NCBI GenBank assembly: GCA_016206365.1
Contig: JACQRR010000167.1
Location: 1 to 6,039, forward strand
DNA from: Candidatus Roizmanbacteria bacterium
Lineage (GTDB): Bacteria; Patescibacteriota; Microgenomatia; UBA1406; GWC2-37-13
Reading direction: 5' to 3'
DNA: 6,039 nt
Part shown: positions 1-6,039 of the stretch, one piece after another
Layout of the letters: every line of letters starts with the position of its first letter
Numbering within the stretch: position 1 is the stretch's first letter
The notes under the pieces: model-generated
Seen by the model: the letters and a program-made list of their open reading frames with translations, nothing else
Told to the model about the DNA's origin: nothing
Databases searched by the model: none
Made by a program: the position numbers and the translations under genes

Positions 1-761
1 CAGTAAAAGACCGTGCTGTAGTCTCGCAGATAGGTAATCTGCAAAGGTTAGGCGTAAAAAAGGCGGTTATCTCATCTTCCGGAAATGCTGCGATTTCAGC
101 AGCGTATTATTGCAAGAGGGCAGATGTTGATTTGGATATTTTTGTTTCTCCCAATATACTTAAACAGAAGTTAGACAAACTCAAGGAGGAAAAATCACAG
201 ATATATATTACGAGTAGACCAATCAAGGAAGCACACGAATTTTCTCTTAAAACCGGTGCTTTTAACCTCAGACAATCAAAAGACAAATTTGCATTATCGG
301 GTTATGGCAAAATTTCTGAAGAATTAATTACTCAACAACCCGAAATCGACGCAATATTTATCCCGGTAAGTAGCGGCAGTATCTTAGTAGGAATAGGAAG
401 AGGATTTAAAAAGCTCGGCAAAATACCAGCTCTTCATGCCATACAAACAGAAGCTATTAATCCTATAGCCTCGCAATTTGATCATGATTTTACTCCAATA
501 AGTAAGAGCTTAGCAGATGCTATAGTTGCGAGAGTGACACCGTTAGAGAATGAAATCATTGAGTTTATCAGGTTAACGGAGGGAGGCGGCTGGGTTGTTT
601 CAGACAGCGAAATATTAAAAGCGCATGATTATCTGACAAATCACAATTTTACCTCTTCGTATGAAGGAGGAGCAATGTTGGCAGGGTTTTGGAAAGCAGA
701 AAGAAAAGGCATCAAATATAAAAACCCTGTATGTCTTTTGACGGGAACATTTTATGCCTAA
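1..761 (+). CDS. Threonine synthase-like PLP-dependent enzyme (fold type II), 5' truncated by window edge
   Basis: This is the C-terminal 252 codons of a pyridoxal-phosphate enzyme. The reading frame (first full codon at base 3) is open from the left edge, so the apparent TTG start at 132 is internal. Seen: VKDR at fragment residues 1-4, whose Lys should be the Schiff-base lysine; SSSGNAAIS at 24-32, the substrate/PLP loop of this fold; PVSSGSILVGIGRGF at 121-135, the phosphate-binding loop position; SKSLADAI at 167-174; and a C-terminal LLTGT where the pyridine-nitrogen ligand usually lies. The order and wording fit the threonine synthase / cysteine synthase family, which catalyses beta- or gamma-replacement or elimination on amino acids. 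The resemblance is closest to threonine synthase, but the substrate is not determined. The stop overlaps the next ATG by 8 nt, so the two genes are probably translationally coupled. A diaminopropionate- or cysteine-forming role remains possible. Confidence 0.85.
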   Translation, partial: VKDRAVVSQIGNLQRLGVKKAVISSSGNAAISAAYYCKRADVDLDIFVSPNILKQKLDKLKEEKSQIYITSRPIKEAHEFSLKTGAFNLRQSKDKFALSGYGKISEELITQQPEIDAIFIPVSSGSILVGIGRGFKKLGKIPALHAIQTEAINPIASQFDHDFTPISKSLADAIVARVTPLENEIIEFIRLTEGGGWVVSDSEILKAHDYLTNHNFTSSYEGGAMLAGFWKAERKGIKYKNPVCLLTGTFYA

Positions 762-2061
762 TTGGAAAAATAGCTTTAGCAATCAAAGTTTTTTTTATAT
801 CACCCCTGATGTCAAAAGGGGATTGGGGTTGGAAAACATTCTTCCTCACTTTCATATTATTTGTTCCTATTTTGATCCTTTAATACCAGTTCTTAGAAAG
901 CAAAACGCAAATATATTTTGTTTGGAAGAAATTGATCAAAATCAAAAAGAGGTTTTTAATAATTCAGGGAAATTGCTCGAGAATCCTCATGTGAATAATT
1001 ACATTGCGAAAAATAGCCGTGGAGGAACTAACGTTCTTTTATTTAAGCCGTCAGTCAAAACTGAATTGATATGCGAAGAAATGGCTTATCGTCTGTTGGT
1101 AAATAGCAGCCATTTAAACAGGAAATATGAAAACAAGATTTCGTTTCATGAATTAGTCGCCGAAAACTTTCCTCAAAATGCCGTACCGGCGGTCATAGGT
1201 TATTTAAAAAATTTTAGATTTGGAATTCTTGTCAGGCAATTTGGATTGCCTTTTATAATTCAATTTTCACTTGGGTGGGCCGGCAAAACGACATTTTTGA
1301 TTAGAGAAGAAAATGAATTTAACGAACTCATTAATCGCTTTCCTGATACTCCGGTCAAGATATCAAAATACATTAAAGGATTTACTATATTGAATAATGC
1401 TTGTATCTATAATGGCCGAATTCTTATAAGCCCTCCTGCTTATCAACTCAGCGGATTTAAAGAATTATCCTCTAGCCCTTTCGTTACCTGTGGCAGGCAA
1501 TGGCCGGCGGAATTTTTGGCAAATGAGAGCCGGAAATTGATTTTTGATCTGACAAACCAAGTAGGAAAGATCATGGCGATTGACGGGTACAAAGGTTATT
1601 TTGGTTTAGATTTCATAATCGATGAAGAAAGTGGAAAAGTATACATATCAGAAAACAATGCCAGATTTACAGCTTCCAGCGCATTTTGGACAAAGATGGA
1701 GATAGGAAGAAGCATAACGCCTCTGATGGCTTATCATATAGCCCATTTTACCGGTGTTGACTTGGGATTGAATTATTTAAACGATGGGGACATCTGTGCT
1801 TCACAAGTGATTTTTAGGGATAAAAATATTCAGCCAAAAAATCTTGAAGAGGTTGGATTTGGAGTTTTTACTCATTTTGACAATAAATGGAAACTTACAA
1901 AATCTGAATACAAACCAGAGAAATTAGGTACGGATGAAATTATTTTTATGAAAAGAGCACAAATAATCAGTGATGACGGTGAAATATCCCGCGTTGAAAC
2001 TAAAAAGGAAGTTGTTCAAACAACTGACAAGTTACAGGATTGGGTGAGAGAGTTACTGTGA
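754..2061 (+). CDS. ATP-grasp domain protein, probable carboxylate-amine (amino acid/peptide) ligase
   Basis: A 435-residue cytosolic protein with no signal peptide or membrane segment. Residues about 1-110 look like a pre-ATP-grasp domain, with GGTNVLLFKPS at 90-100. The central and C-terminal part reads as an ATP-grasp fold: SLGWAGKTT at 172-180 resembles the flexible nucleotide loop, VKISKYIKG at 201-209 is the strand expected to reach the adenine site, GLDFIID at 284-290 supplies an acidic metal ligand, and ENNAR at 300-304 matches the E-x-N-x-R Mg-ATP motif. ATP-grasp enzymes activate a carboxylate as an acyl phosphate and join it to an amine or thiol. About 110 residues follow the motif and are unassigned. 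The ATG at 754 lies inside the end of the PLP enzyme gene without a clear Shine-Dalgarno, suggesting coupled translation and a shared pathway. The stop is TGA. The substrates are unknown; a lone biotin carboxylase-like or glutathione synthase-like role is less likely. Confidence 0.75.
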   Translation: MPNWKNSFSNQSFFYITPDVKRGLGLENILPHFHIICSYFDPLIPVLRKQNANIFCLEEIDQNQKEVFNNSGKLLENPHVNNYIAKNSRGGTNVLLFKPSVKTELICEEMAYRLLVNSSHLNRKYENKISFHELVAENFPQNAVPAVIGYLKNFRFGILVRQFGLPFIIQFSLGWAGKTTFLIREENEFNELINRFPDTPVKISKYIKGFTILNNACIYNGRILISPPAYQLSGFKELSSSPFVTCGRQWPAEFLANESRKLIFDLTNQVGKIMAIDGYKGYFGLDFIIDEESGKVYISENNARFTASSAFWTKMEIGRSITPLMAYHIAHFTGVDLGLNYLNDGDICASQVIFRDKNIQPKNLEEVGFGVFTHFDNKWKLTKSEYKPEKLGTDEIIFMKRAQIISDDGEISRVETKKEVVQTTDKLQDWVRELL

Positions 2062-2066
2062 AAACT

Positions 2067-3380
2067 TCATCTTGTTCTTAAAATTGATACAAACATCGTA
2101 GTAACAGCTGATCCCATAAATGCAAATGTAATCCACCCGATAATATTACCCCATTTTCCTGACCTGTATTTACCAACGATCCTTTCATCATTGGCAATGC
2201 GGATTATGATAGCAATTAGAGGTACAGCAACGATACCATTTATAATCGCCGTATAAAATAGGGCTTGGATAGGATTGATACCTAAAAGGTTCATAAGTGC
2301 TCCGATTAATGTTGATAAACCGATAACGAGATAAAACGCTTTTGCCTCAGTTAACTTTTTTGCCAAGCCTTCTTTGAAACCGAATGATTCAGCTATAGAA
2401 TACGCTACCGAACCTGCCAGGATTGGTACGGACTGGAGTCCAATACCTACAATGCCGAAGGCAAAAAGAAGATATGCAAAATTTCCAGCCAATGGTCGTA
2501 AAGCTAATGCTGCTTGTTGAGGTGTTTCTATATCTGTAATGCCGTTAGTATGTAAGGTTGAAGCTGTTGTAAGCATTATAAAATAAGCGATCAACTGGGA
2601 AAAAAACATTCCCGCCGCGGTATCTTTACGCATATGATGAATTTCCCCCTCAACAACTTCCGGCGTTTCTTCAAATTCCTGTATCTTGCCTTCTTTGATA
2701 GATTCTTCGACTTCTTCAGCAGCCTGCCAAAAAAAGAGGTAAGGAGAGATAGAAGTACCTATAAATCCGACTATTGCCATTAAATAATTCATATCCAGAC
2801 TGATTGTAGGTATAATAGTTTTTATAAACACCTCGATCCAATTCTGATTGGTTAATATGGCTGTCAGGCTGTAAACCAGAAGGGAAAGGCCCATCCATTT
2901 CAAATAGCGCGAATATCTGTCATATGGGACAAAGATTTCCATAACTATTGTTAATATAGTTACGATGCTTAGCCAAAAAATAAATGGCAAGCCAATAACC
3001 ATTTGGAGTGAAGCCGCCATTGCTCCTAGGTCTGCTCCGATATTTACCACGTTGGCAAACATCAAGAGTATTGTAGCCAGAAGAAGTAATTTTTTTGAAT
3101 AAAATTTCTTGATTGCACCTGCAAGTCCCATTCCCGAAACCATGCCTATTCTTCCGCACATTTCCTGGATGGTAATCATCATGGGTAAAGAAATTAGAGC
3201 CAACCAGTTAAGTCCATAACCGAATTTTGCACCGACAATCGAATAGGTAGCTATGCCTGAAGGATCATCATCTGCAGCTCCGGTGATGAATCCGGGACCG
3301 AGCCTGCCGAATTTGTATTTAACTAATTTAATCACCCTCAATATTTTTTCCATGTTATTAATTATCAGTCTACTCCTCAT
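2067..3380 (-). CDS. NRAMP-superfamily divalent metal transporter, divergent DPSG subtype
   Basis: A polytopic membrane protein of 437 residues with about eleven hydrophobic segments, as in the NRAMP/LeuT fold. The N-terminal GPGFITGAADDDPSGIATYS (29-48) matches the TM1 metal-site region, but DPSG at 39-42 replaces canonical DPGN. The TM6 region TSISPYLFFWQA (209-220) has Ser-Pro-Tyr where classical members have Met-Pro-His. A strongly acidic cytoplasmic-type loop (about 221-253) follows TM6. Family knowledge: the TM6 methionine favours transition metals, and relatives lacking it include Mg2+ transporters (NRMT group). The substrate here is therefore probably a divalent cation, but not safely Mn2+/Fe2+. 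The start is uncertain. ATG at 3380 has AGGAG only inside its own first codons. The internal ATG at 3353 (Met10, MEKILRVIK) has GATAAT seven bases upstream and could begin a leaderless message. The gene is divergent from prfB and convergent with the ATP-grasp gene. Confidence 0.85.
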   Translation of the reverse strand: MRSRLIINNMEKILRVIKLVKYKFGRLGPGFITGAADDDPSGIATYSIVGAKFGYGLNWLALISLPMMITIQEMCGRIGMVSGMGLAGAIKKFYSKKLLLLATILLMFANVVNIGADLGAMAASLQMVIGLPFIFWLSIVTILTIVMEIFVPYDRYSRYLKWMGLSLLVYSLTAILTNQNWIEVFIKTIIPTISLDMNYLMAIVGFIGTSISPYLFFWQAAEEVEESIKEGKIQEFEETPEVVEGEIHHMRKDTAAGMFFSQLIAYFIMLTTASTLHTNGITDIETPQQAALALRPLAGNFAYLLFAFGIVGIGLQSVPILAGSVAYSIAESFGFKEGLAKKLTEAKAFYLVIGLSTLIGALMNLLGINPIQALFYTAIINGIVAVPLIAIIIRIANDERIVGKYRSGKWGNIIGWITFAFMGSAVTTMFVSILRTR

Positions 3381-3414
3381 TAAACCGCTATTTCAAGATA
3401 GCTAAATTTTGAGG

Positions 3415-3420
3415 TATAAT
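3415..3420 (+). promoter_or_regulatory. Consensus -10 element (TATAAT) for prfB
   Basis: A perfect TATAAT ends nine bases before the prfB ATG at 3430. It sits in the short gap between the divergent transporter gene and prfB. Only a weak -35 (TTCAAG at 3392-3397, 17-nt spacer) is visible. A start six to eight bases past the -10 would fall at about 3427-3429, giving an essentially leaderless prfB mRNA. The position and perfect match support it, but AT-rich sequence produces such hexamers by chance. Confidence 0.6.
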
Positions 3421-3429
3421 AAATGTCTT

Positions 3430-4446
3430 ATGGAAGAGTTACTAAATAGAATTACGGAACTTGCTGAGAAACTGAAAATAGAGGATAAAAAAAATAAAAT
3501 CAGACAGATAGAGACCGAATCTTCAGATTCTTCATTTTGGCAGGACAGAGATAGGTCAGCTGGCAAAATGAAAGAATTGACGAGACTCACAAAAACGGTC
3601 AAGAAAATAGAAGAGATAAAAGGGTTAATCCATGAAAAAAAGGAGTCTGAAGCTGAAAAGGAAATTGAAGTTCTTGAAACGGAATTATATTTTTCAGGAG
3701 CTCATTCAGAGTGTGGAGCAATAATGTCAATACACGGAGGGCAAGGGGGCACTGAGGCGATGGATTGGGCGGAGATGCTATTTAGAATGTATCTTCGTTT
3801 TATTGAAAGCAAAGGTTGGAATTACGAAATTATAGATAAAGTCGCAGGAGAAGAAGCAGGGATTAAAAGTGTCACTATCACAATTGCGGAAATTATGGCT
3901 TTTGGTTATTTGAAAGGAGAGGCAGGAGTTCATCGCTTAGTCAGGCAATCCCCTTTCAATGCAGACAAATTAAGACAGACATCTTTTGCTTTGGTAGAGG
4001 TGATACCGATACTGGAGGAAAATAGCGAAGTAGAGCTAAAAGACGATGATTTAGAATGGGAATTTTACAGAAGTGGGGGAAAAGGCGGTCAGAACGTCAA
4101 TAAAGTCTCTACAGCCGTAAGATTAAGGCATAAGCCTACGGGGATTGTAGTAGAGTGTCAGGAACAGCGTTATCAGGGACAAAACCGCGATACCGCACTA
4201 AAGATATTAAAGGGTAAACTTTGGCAGATGATGGAAGATCAAAAGGTTACCCATCTATCAGAGTTAAAAGGTAAATTTAAGATGGCGTCGTGGGGAAATC
4301 AGATAAGATCTTATGTTTTACACCCTTATCATTTGGTTAAAGATTTGAGGACGGGATATGAGACTACCGATAGTAGGAAGGTACTCGACGGGAAAATCGA
4401 CGAATTTTTAATAGCCTACTTGAAAAAATTCTTATCCGCGGTATAG
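3430..4446 (+). CDS. prfB: Peptide chain release factor 2 (RF2)
   Basis: A 338-residue class I release factor that ends translation at UGA and UAA. Visible marks are an N-terminal coiled-coil-like charged region (1-85), HGGQGGTEA at 102-110, the SPF tripeptide at 174-176 that reads UGA/UAA (RF1 would carry a PxT motif), and the catalytic GGQ at 219-221 within SGGKGGQNVNKVST, which promotes peptidyl-tRNA hydrolysis in the ribosomal peptidyl transferase centre. I chose ATG 3430 because MEELLNRITELAEKLK begins the usual helical N-terminus; the in-frame TTG at 3409 would add seven unlikely residues that overlap the -10. The protein is somewhat shorter than the usual length of about 365, mostly at the N-terminus. 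No in-frame UGA or CUU-UGA frameshift site is present, so the autoregulatory +1 frameshift found in many bacteria is absent. It heads a probable run into the ftsEX genes, a common neighbourhood for prfB. Confidence 0.95.
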   Translation: MEELLNRITELAEKLKIEDKKNKIRQIETESSDSSFWQDRDRSAGKMKELTRLTKTVKKIEEIKGLIHEKKESEAEKEIEVLETELYFSGAHSECGAIMSIHGGQGGTEAMDWAEMLFRMYLRFIESKGWNYEIIDKVAGEEAGIKSVTITIAEIMAFGYLKGEAGVHRLVRQSPFNADKLRQTSFALVEVIPILEENSEVELKDDDLEWEFYRSGGKGGQNVNKVSTAVRLRHKPTGIVVECQEQRYQGQNRDTALKILKGKLWQMMEDQKVTHLSELKGKFKMASWGNQIRSYVLHPYHLVKDLRTGYETTDSRKVLDGKIDEFLIAYLKKFLSAV

Positions 4447-4447
4447 T
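4420..4447 (+). promoter_or_regulatory. Probable sigma-70-type promoter inside the 3' end of prfB, driving the small membrane protein and ftsEX
   Basis: TTGAAA at 4420-4425 (five of six matches to TTGACA) and TATAGT at 4442-4447 (five of six to TATAAT) are separated by 16 bases. The -10 overlaps the prfB stop codon and ends nine bases before the ATG at 4457, the same distance as at prfB. This would let the ftsEX block be transcribed independently of prfB, as a leaderless or nearly leaderless message. It is seen by eye only. Confidence 0.5.
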
Positions 4448-4456
4448 TAAAGTTAT

Positions 4457-4939
4457 ATGAAAACATCAGATCTGCCTAAAGATATAATTATAGATAACCC
4501 TCCTAAAGACTCTTTGCTACACGAATTAGAAGGGTCAGAAAAAAAAATAATCTCTAAGAAAAGTATTGTTTGGAGTTTAGTCATAATCTTTTTTGGGATT
4601 TTCAGCGGATTTGTATTGTCGAATTTGACAAGGCCATCAACTTCCGGCGGAACAGGAACCCAGATAGGAGGTACTGCTAAATCTAAAACGATAGTTGGGT
4701 CAACTGATGCCAAAGTATTCCGTGATTCTGCAGAAGGAGATTTAGAGGTCGGCGGCATTAACGGAGAAGGAACTCATAAATTAACTAGACCTGGAGGTGA
4801 AAGTCAGACGGTATATTTAACTTCTTCCGTATTGGATCTTAATCAATTCCTGGGTAAAAAAGTTCGTGTCTGGGGTGAAACGTTCGCCGCACAACAAGCC
4901 GGGTGGTTCATGGATGTAGGAAAAGTAGAAGTCTTATGA
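4457..4939 (+). CDS. Single-pass membrane protein with C-terminal beta-rich (OB-like) domain, upstream of ftsE
   Basis: A 160-residue protein that I cannot name. Layout: a charged cytoplasmic N-terminus (1-35), one strong hydrophobic segment at about 36-56 (IVWSLVIIFFGIFSGFVLS), a Gly/Ser/Thr-rich linker (about 59-85), then a compact domain at about 86-160. That domain contains TVYLTSSVLDLNQFLGKKV at 118-136, VRVWGETF at 136-143 and GWFMDVGKVEVL at 149-160. The alternating pattern of short strands with conserved-looking Gly and Trp suggests a small OB-like beta barrel; this is inference. With the lysines KK before the TM, the domain should lie outside the membrane (N-in, C-out). The ATG is 10 nt after the prfB stop, with no Shine-Dalgarno but with the promoter at 4420-4447. 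Its TGA stop overlaps the ftsE ATG (ATGA), which points to coupled expression and perhaps a role with FtsEX at the envelope. Compositional and codon features look like those of its neighbours. Confidence 0.8.
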   Translation: MKTSDLPKDIIIDNPPKDSLLHELEGSEKKIISKKSIVWSLVIIFFGIFSGFVLSNLTRPSTSGGTGTQIGGTAKSKTIVGSTDAKVFRDSAEGDLEVGGINGEGTHKLTRPGGESQTVYLTSSVLDLNQFLGKKVRVWGETFAAQQAGWFMDVGKVEVL

Positions 4940-5613
4940 TCCTCTTTGACCGTGTAGCCAAAAAATACCCAAGCCATATAACGGCTTTGGAAGATATCAG
5001 TCTTAAAGTGGATCGTGGTGAATTTTTATTTTTGGTCGGACCTTCAGGAGCAGGAAAAACTACAATTCTTCGACTTCTCATCCGGGAGATACTTCCAACA
5101 GGCGGTTCAATCATTTTTAATGACTGGAAAGTCAATAAACTTAAGAATAGTGAGGTGCCTTATTTAAGGCGGCAGATAGGTTTCGTATTTCAAGACTTTA
5201 AACTTCTGAATGATAGAACAGTAAGTGAGAATATAGCAGTTGCCTTGGAAATATTGGGTAAATCTCAATCTGTTGTACAGGAAAGGATTCATGAAGTATT
5301 ACGGATAGTACACCTTGAAGGGAAAGAGGATTATTTTCCCAGACAGTTATCTCTGGGTGAACAGCAGAGGGTGGCGATAGGACGTGCTGTAGCAGGTAAA
5401 ATTAATCTTCTTCTGGCGGATGAACCGACAGGCAACTTAGACCCGAAGACTTCATGGGAAGTTTTAAAAATCATAAACGATATTAACAAATCCGGAATAA
5501 CTGTCGTGGTGGCAACACACAACGTTGACATAGTTAACAGTATGAAAAAAAGAGTCGTGGCGCTTAAAGACGGAAAGATAAGCCGTGACGCGACAAAGAG
5601 CCGTTACGTTTAA
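4936..5613 (+). CDS. ftsE: Cell division ATP-binding protein FtsE
   Basis: A 225-residue cytosolic ABC ATPase of normal FtsE length. It pairs with FtsX to couple ATP hydrolysis to activation of peptidoglycan hydrolases during division or elongation. Seen: Walker A GPSGAGKT at 35-42, Q-loop VFQDF with Gln86, signature LSLGEQQR at 138-145, Walker B LLLADEP at 158-164 with Glu163 as catalytic base, D-loop GNLDP at 166-170 and the switch His195 in VATHN. The signature has Leu140 where LSGGE is usual (codon CTG at 5353-5355), while the functionally critical Ser139 and Gly141 are kept. I took ATG 4936 rather than the upstream in-frame ATG at 4903, because MILFDRVAKKYP is the typical FtsE N-terminus and ATG 4936 forms an ATGA overlap with the preceding stop. 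The immediately downstream ftsX confirms the assignment over generic LolD-like or MacB-like ATPases. Confidence 0.95.
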   Translation: MILFDRVAKKYPSHITALEDISLKVDRGEFLFLVGPSGAGKTTILRLLIREILPTGGSIIFNDWKVNKLKNSEVPYLRRQIGFVFQDFKLLNDRTVSENIAVALEILGKSQSVVQERIHEVLRIVHLEGKEDYFPRQLSLGEQQRVAIGRAVAGKINLLLADEPTGNLDPKTSWEVLKIINDINKSGITVVVATHNVDIVNSMKKRVVALKDGKISRDATKSRYV

Positions 5614-5622
5614 ACCAAATAT

Positions 5623-6039
5623 ATGAGTCAAACTGTAATGTTCTGGAAGAGAATAAGAAGAACTCCATATCAATCGGTTGCCTCCGTTTTTATGATTTTT
5701 ATCACCTTATTTGTAATGGCGATATTTCTTTTGCTTGTTGCTTCTTCTTCCGCTGTTTTATCTTACTTTGAAAGTAAGCCTCAACTGACGGTTTTCTTTA
5801 GAGACGAGAAAGATAAAGAATCTATTACGCAGTTAATAGATAAGTTAGAAAAGACGGGAAAGACAGCCTCTACACAATATATTTCAAAAGAACAGGCTTT
5901 GGCCATCTATAAGGAGCAAAATAAGAATGACCCAATTCTGCTTGAGATGGTTACGGCAGATATTTTACCGGAATCGCTTGAGGTTTCCGCCACTTCACCC
6001 ACTTATTTAGCTGAGCTTGCGGAAATGGTGAATGAGGAG
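5623..6039 (+). CDS. ftsX: Cell division protein FtsX, 3' truncated by window edge
   Basis: The first 139 codons of the membrane partner of FtsE. Seen: a short basic cytoplasmic start (MSQTVMFWKRIRRTPYQS), a first transmembrane helix at about residues 19-46, then the start of the large extracytoplasmic loop. That loop has KPQLTVFFRDE at 52-62 and the family-typical stretch YISKEQALAIYKEQ (86-99) followed by LPESLEV (115-121), matching the 'S-K-E-x-A-L' and 'L-P-x-S-x-x-V' pattern of FtsX. The loop is where FtsX contacts cell-wall hydrolases or their adaptors. The remaining loop and the other three helices lie beyond the window. The ATG is nine bases after the ftsE stop, without a visible Shine-Dalgarno, and expression is probably by readthrough from ftsE. 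Confidence 0.93.
   Translation, partial: MSQTVMFWKRIRRTPYQSVASVFMIFITLFVMAIFLLLVASSSAVLSYFESKPQLTVFFRDEKDKESITQLIDKLEKTGKTASTQYISKEQALAIYKEQNKNDPILLEMVTADILPESLEVSATSPTYLAELAEMVNEE

Noticed and set aside
132..761. A TTG start at 132 for the PLP enzyme
   Set aside because: The frame is open to the window edge, and the upstream codons encode the expected KDR and SSSGNAAIS active-site motifs, so the gene begins outside the window.
803..821. Five-base-pair hairpin CCCCT/AGGGG with a nine-base loop, considered as a terminator
   Set aside because: It lies inside the ATP-grasp coding region, the T-run is upstream rather than downstream of the stem, and the stem is short.
3423..3449. An eight-codon ORF (ATG at 3423, TAG at 3447-3449) with GAGG eight bases upstream, overlapping the prfB start in another frame; considered as a leader peptide or frameshift entry to prfB
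   Set aside because: It ends in TAG, which RF2 does not read, so it cannot form the classic RF2 feedback loop. It has no slippery site, and its ATG is only three bases after the -10, too close for transcription to include it.
3487..3494. Run of eight A in prfB near the place where other bacteria have a frameshift
   Set aside because: The RF2 frame is continuous across it with normal homology on both sides, so no slippage is needed. Such runs are expected in AT-rich coding sequence.
4453..4758. Minus-strand open frame of 101 codons opposite the small membrane protein gene
   Set aside because: It is the antisense shadow of a convincing plus-strand gene, with no recognisable domain, start signal or independent promoter. 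The other short minus-strand frames over prfB, ftsE and ftsX, and those inside the transporter gene, were dismissed for the same reason.
4903..4935. An upstream start for ftsE giving an 11-residue extension
   Set aside because: The extension overlaps the end of the preceding gene, does not resemble FtsE N-termini and lacks a ribosome binding site; ATG 4936 fits the family.

Overview
The window is a gene-dense, AT-rich bacterial chromosome segment. It has no RNA genes, mobile elements, CRISPR arrays or long non-coding stretches. The features suggest a Candidate Phyla Radiation bacterium, possibly Microgenomates-like: compact spacing, almost no good Shine-Dalgarno sites, a small membrane-anchored protein of a kind I associate with that group, and a short ftsE/ftsX locus. 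This placement is inferred from gene style only. UGA is used as a normal stop in at least two genes (the ATP-grasp gene and the small membrane protein gene) and an intact RF2 is encoded. That argues against the CPR lineages that recode UGA as glycine.

Left block (1-2061, + strand): the 3' part of a fold-type II PLP enzyme of the threonine synthase-like group runs in from the left edge. It overlaps by 8 nt an unassigned ATP-grasp ligase-like gene of 435 residues. A PLP amino-acid enzyme coupled to an ATP-grasp enzyme suggests synthesis and ligation of an amino acid or small peptide, but the product cannot be read from the sequence.

Middle (2067-3380, - strand): an NRAMP-superfamily metal transporter converges on the ATP-grasp gene with a 5-nt gap. 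Its metal-site motifs are the divergent DPSG / SPY type rather than DPGN / MPH, so its substrate may not be Mn2+ or Fe2+.

Right block (3415-6039, + strand): prfB (peptide chain release factor 2, no programmed frameshift), a 160-residue single-pass membrane protein with a probable extracytoplasmic beta-rich domain, ftsE (overlapping it by 4 nt) and the 5' part of ftsX, cut by the window edge. prfB next to ftsEX is a familiar bacterial order. The small protein between them is the least explained member and a candidate FtsEX partner. A consensus -10 lies just before prfB, and a good -35/-10 pair lies inside the 3' end of prfB. Both put transcription starts almost on the ATG, so leaderless mRNAs are likely.
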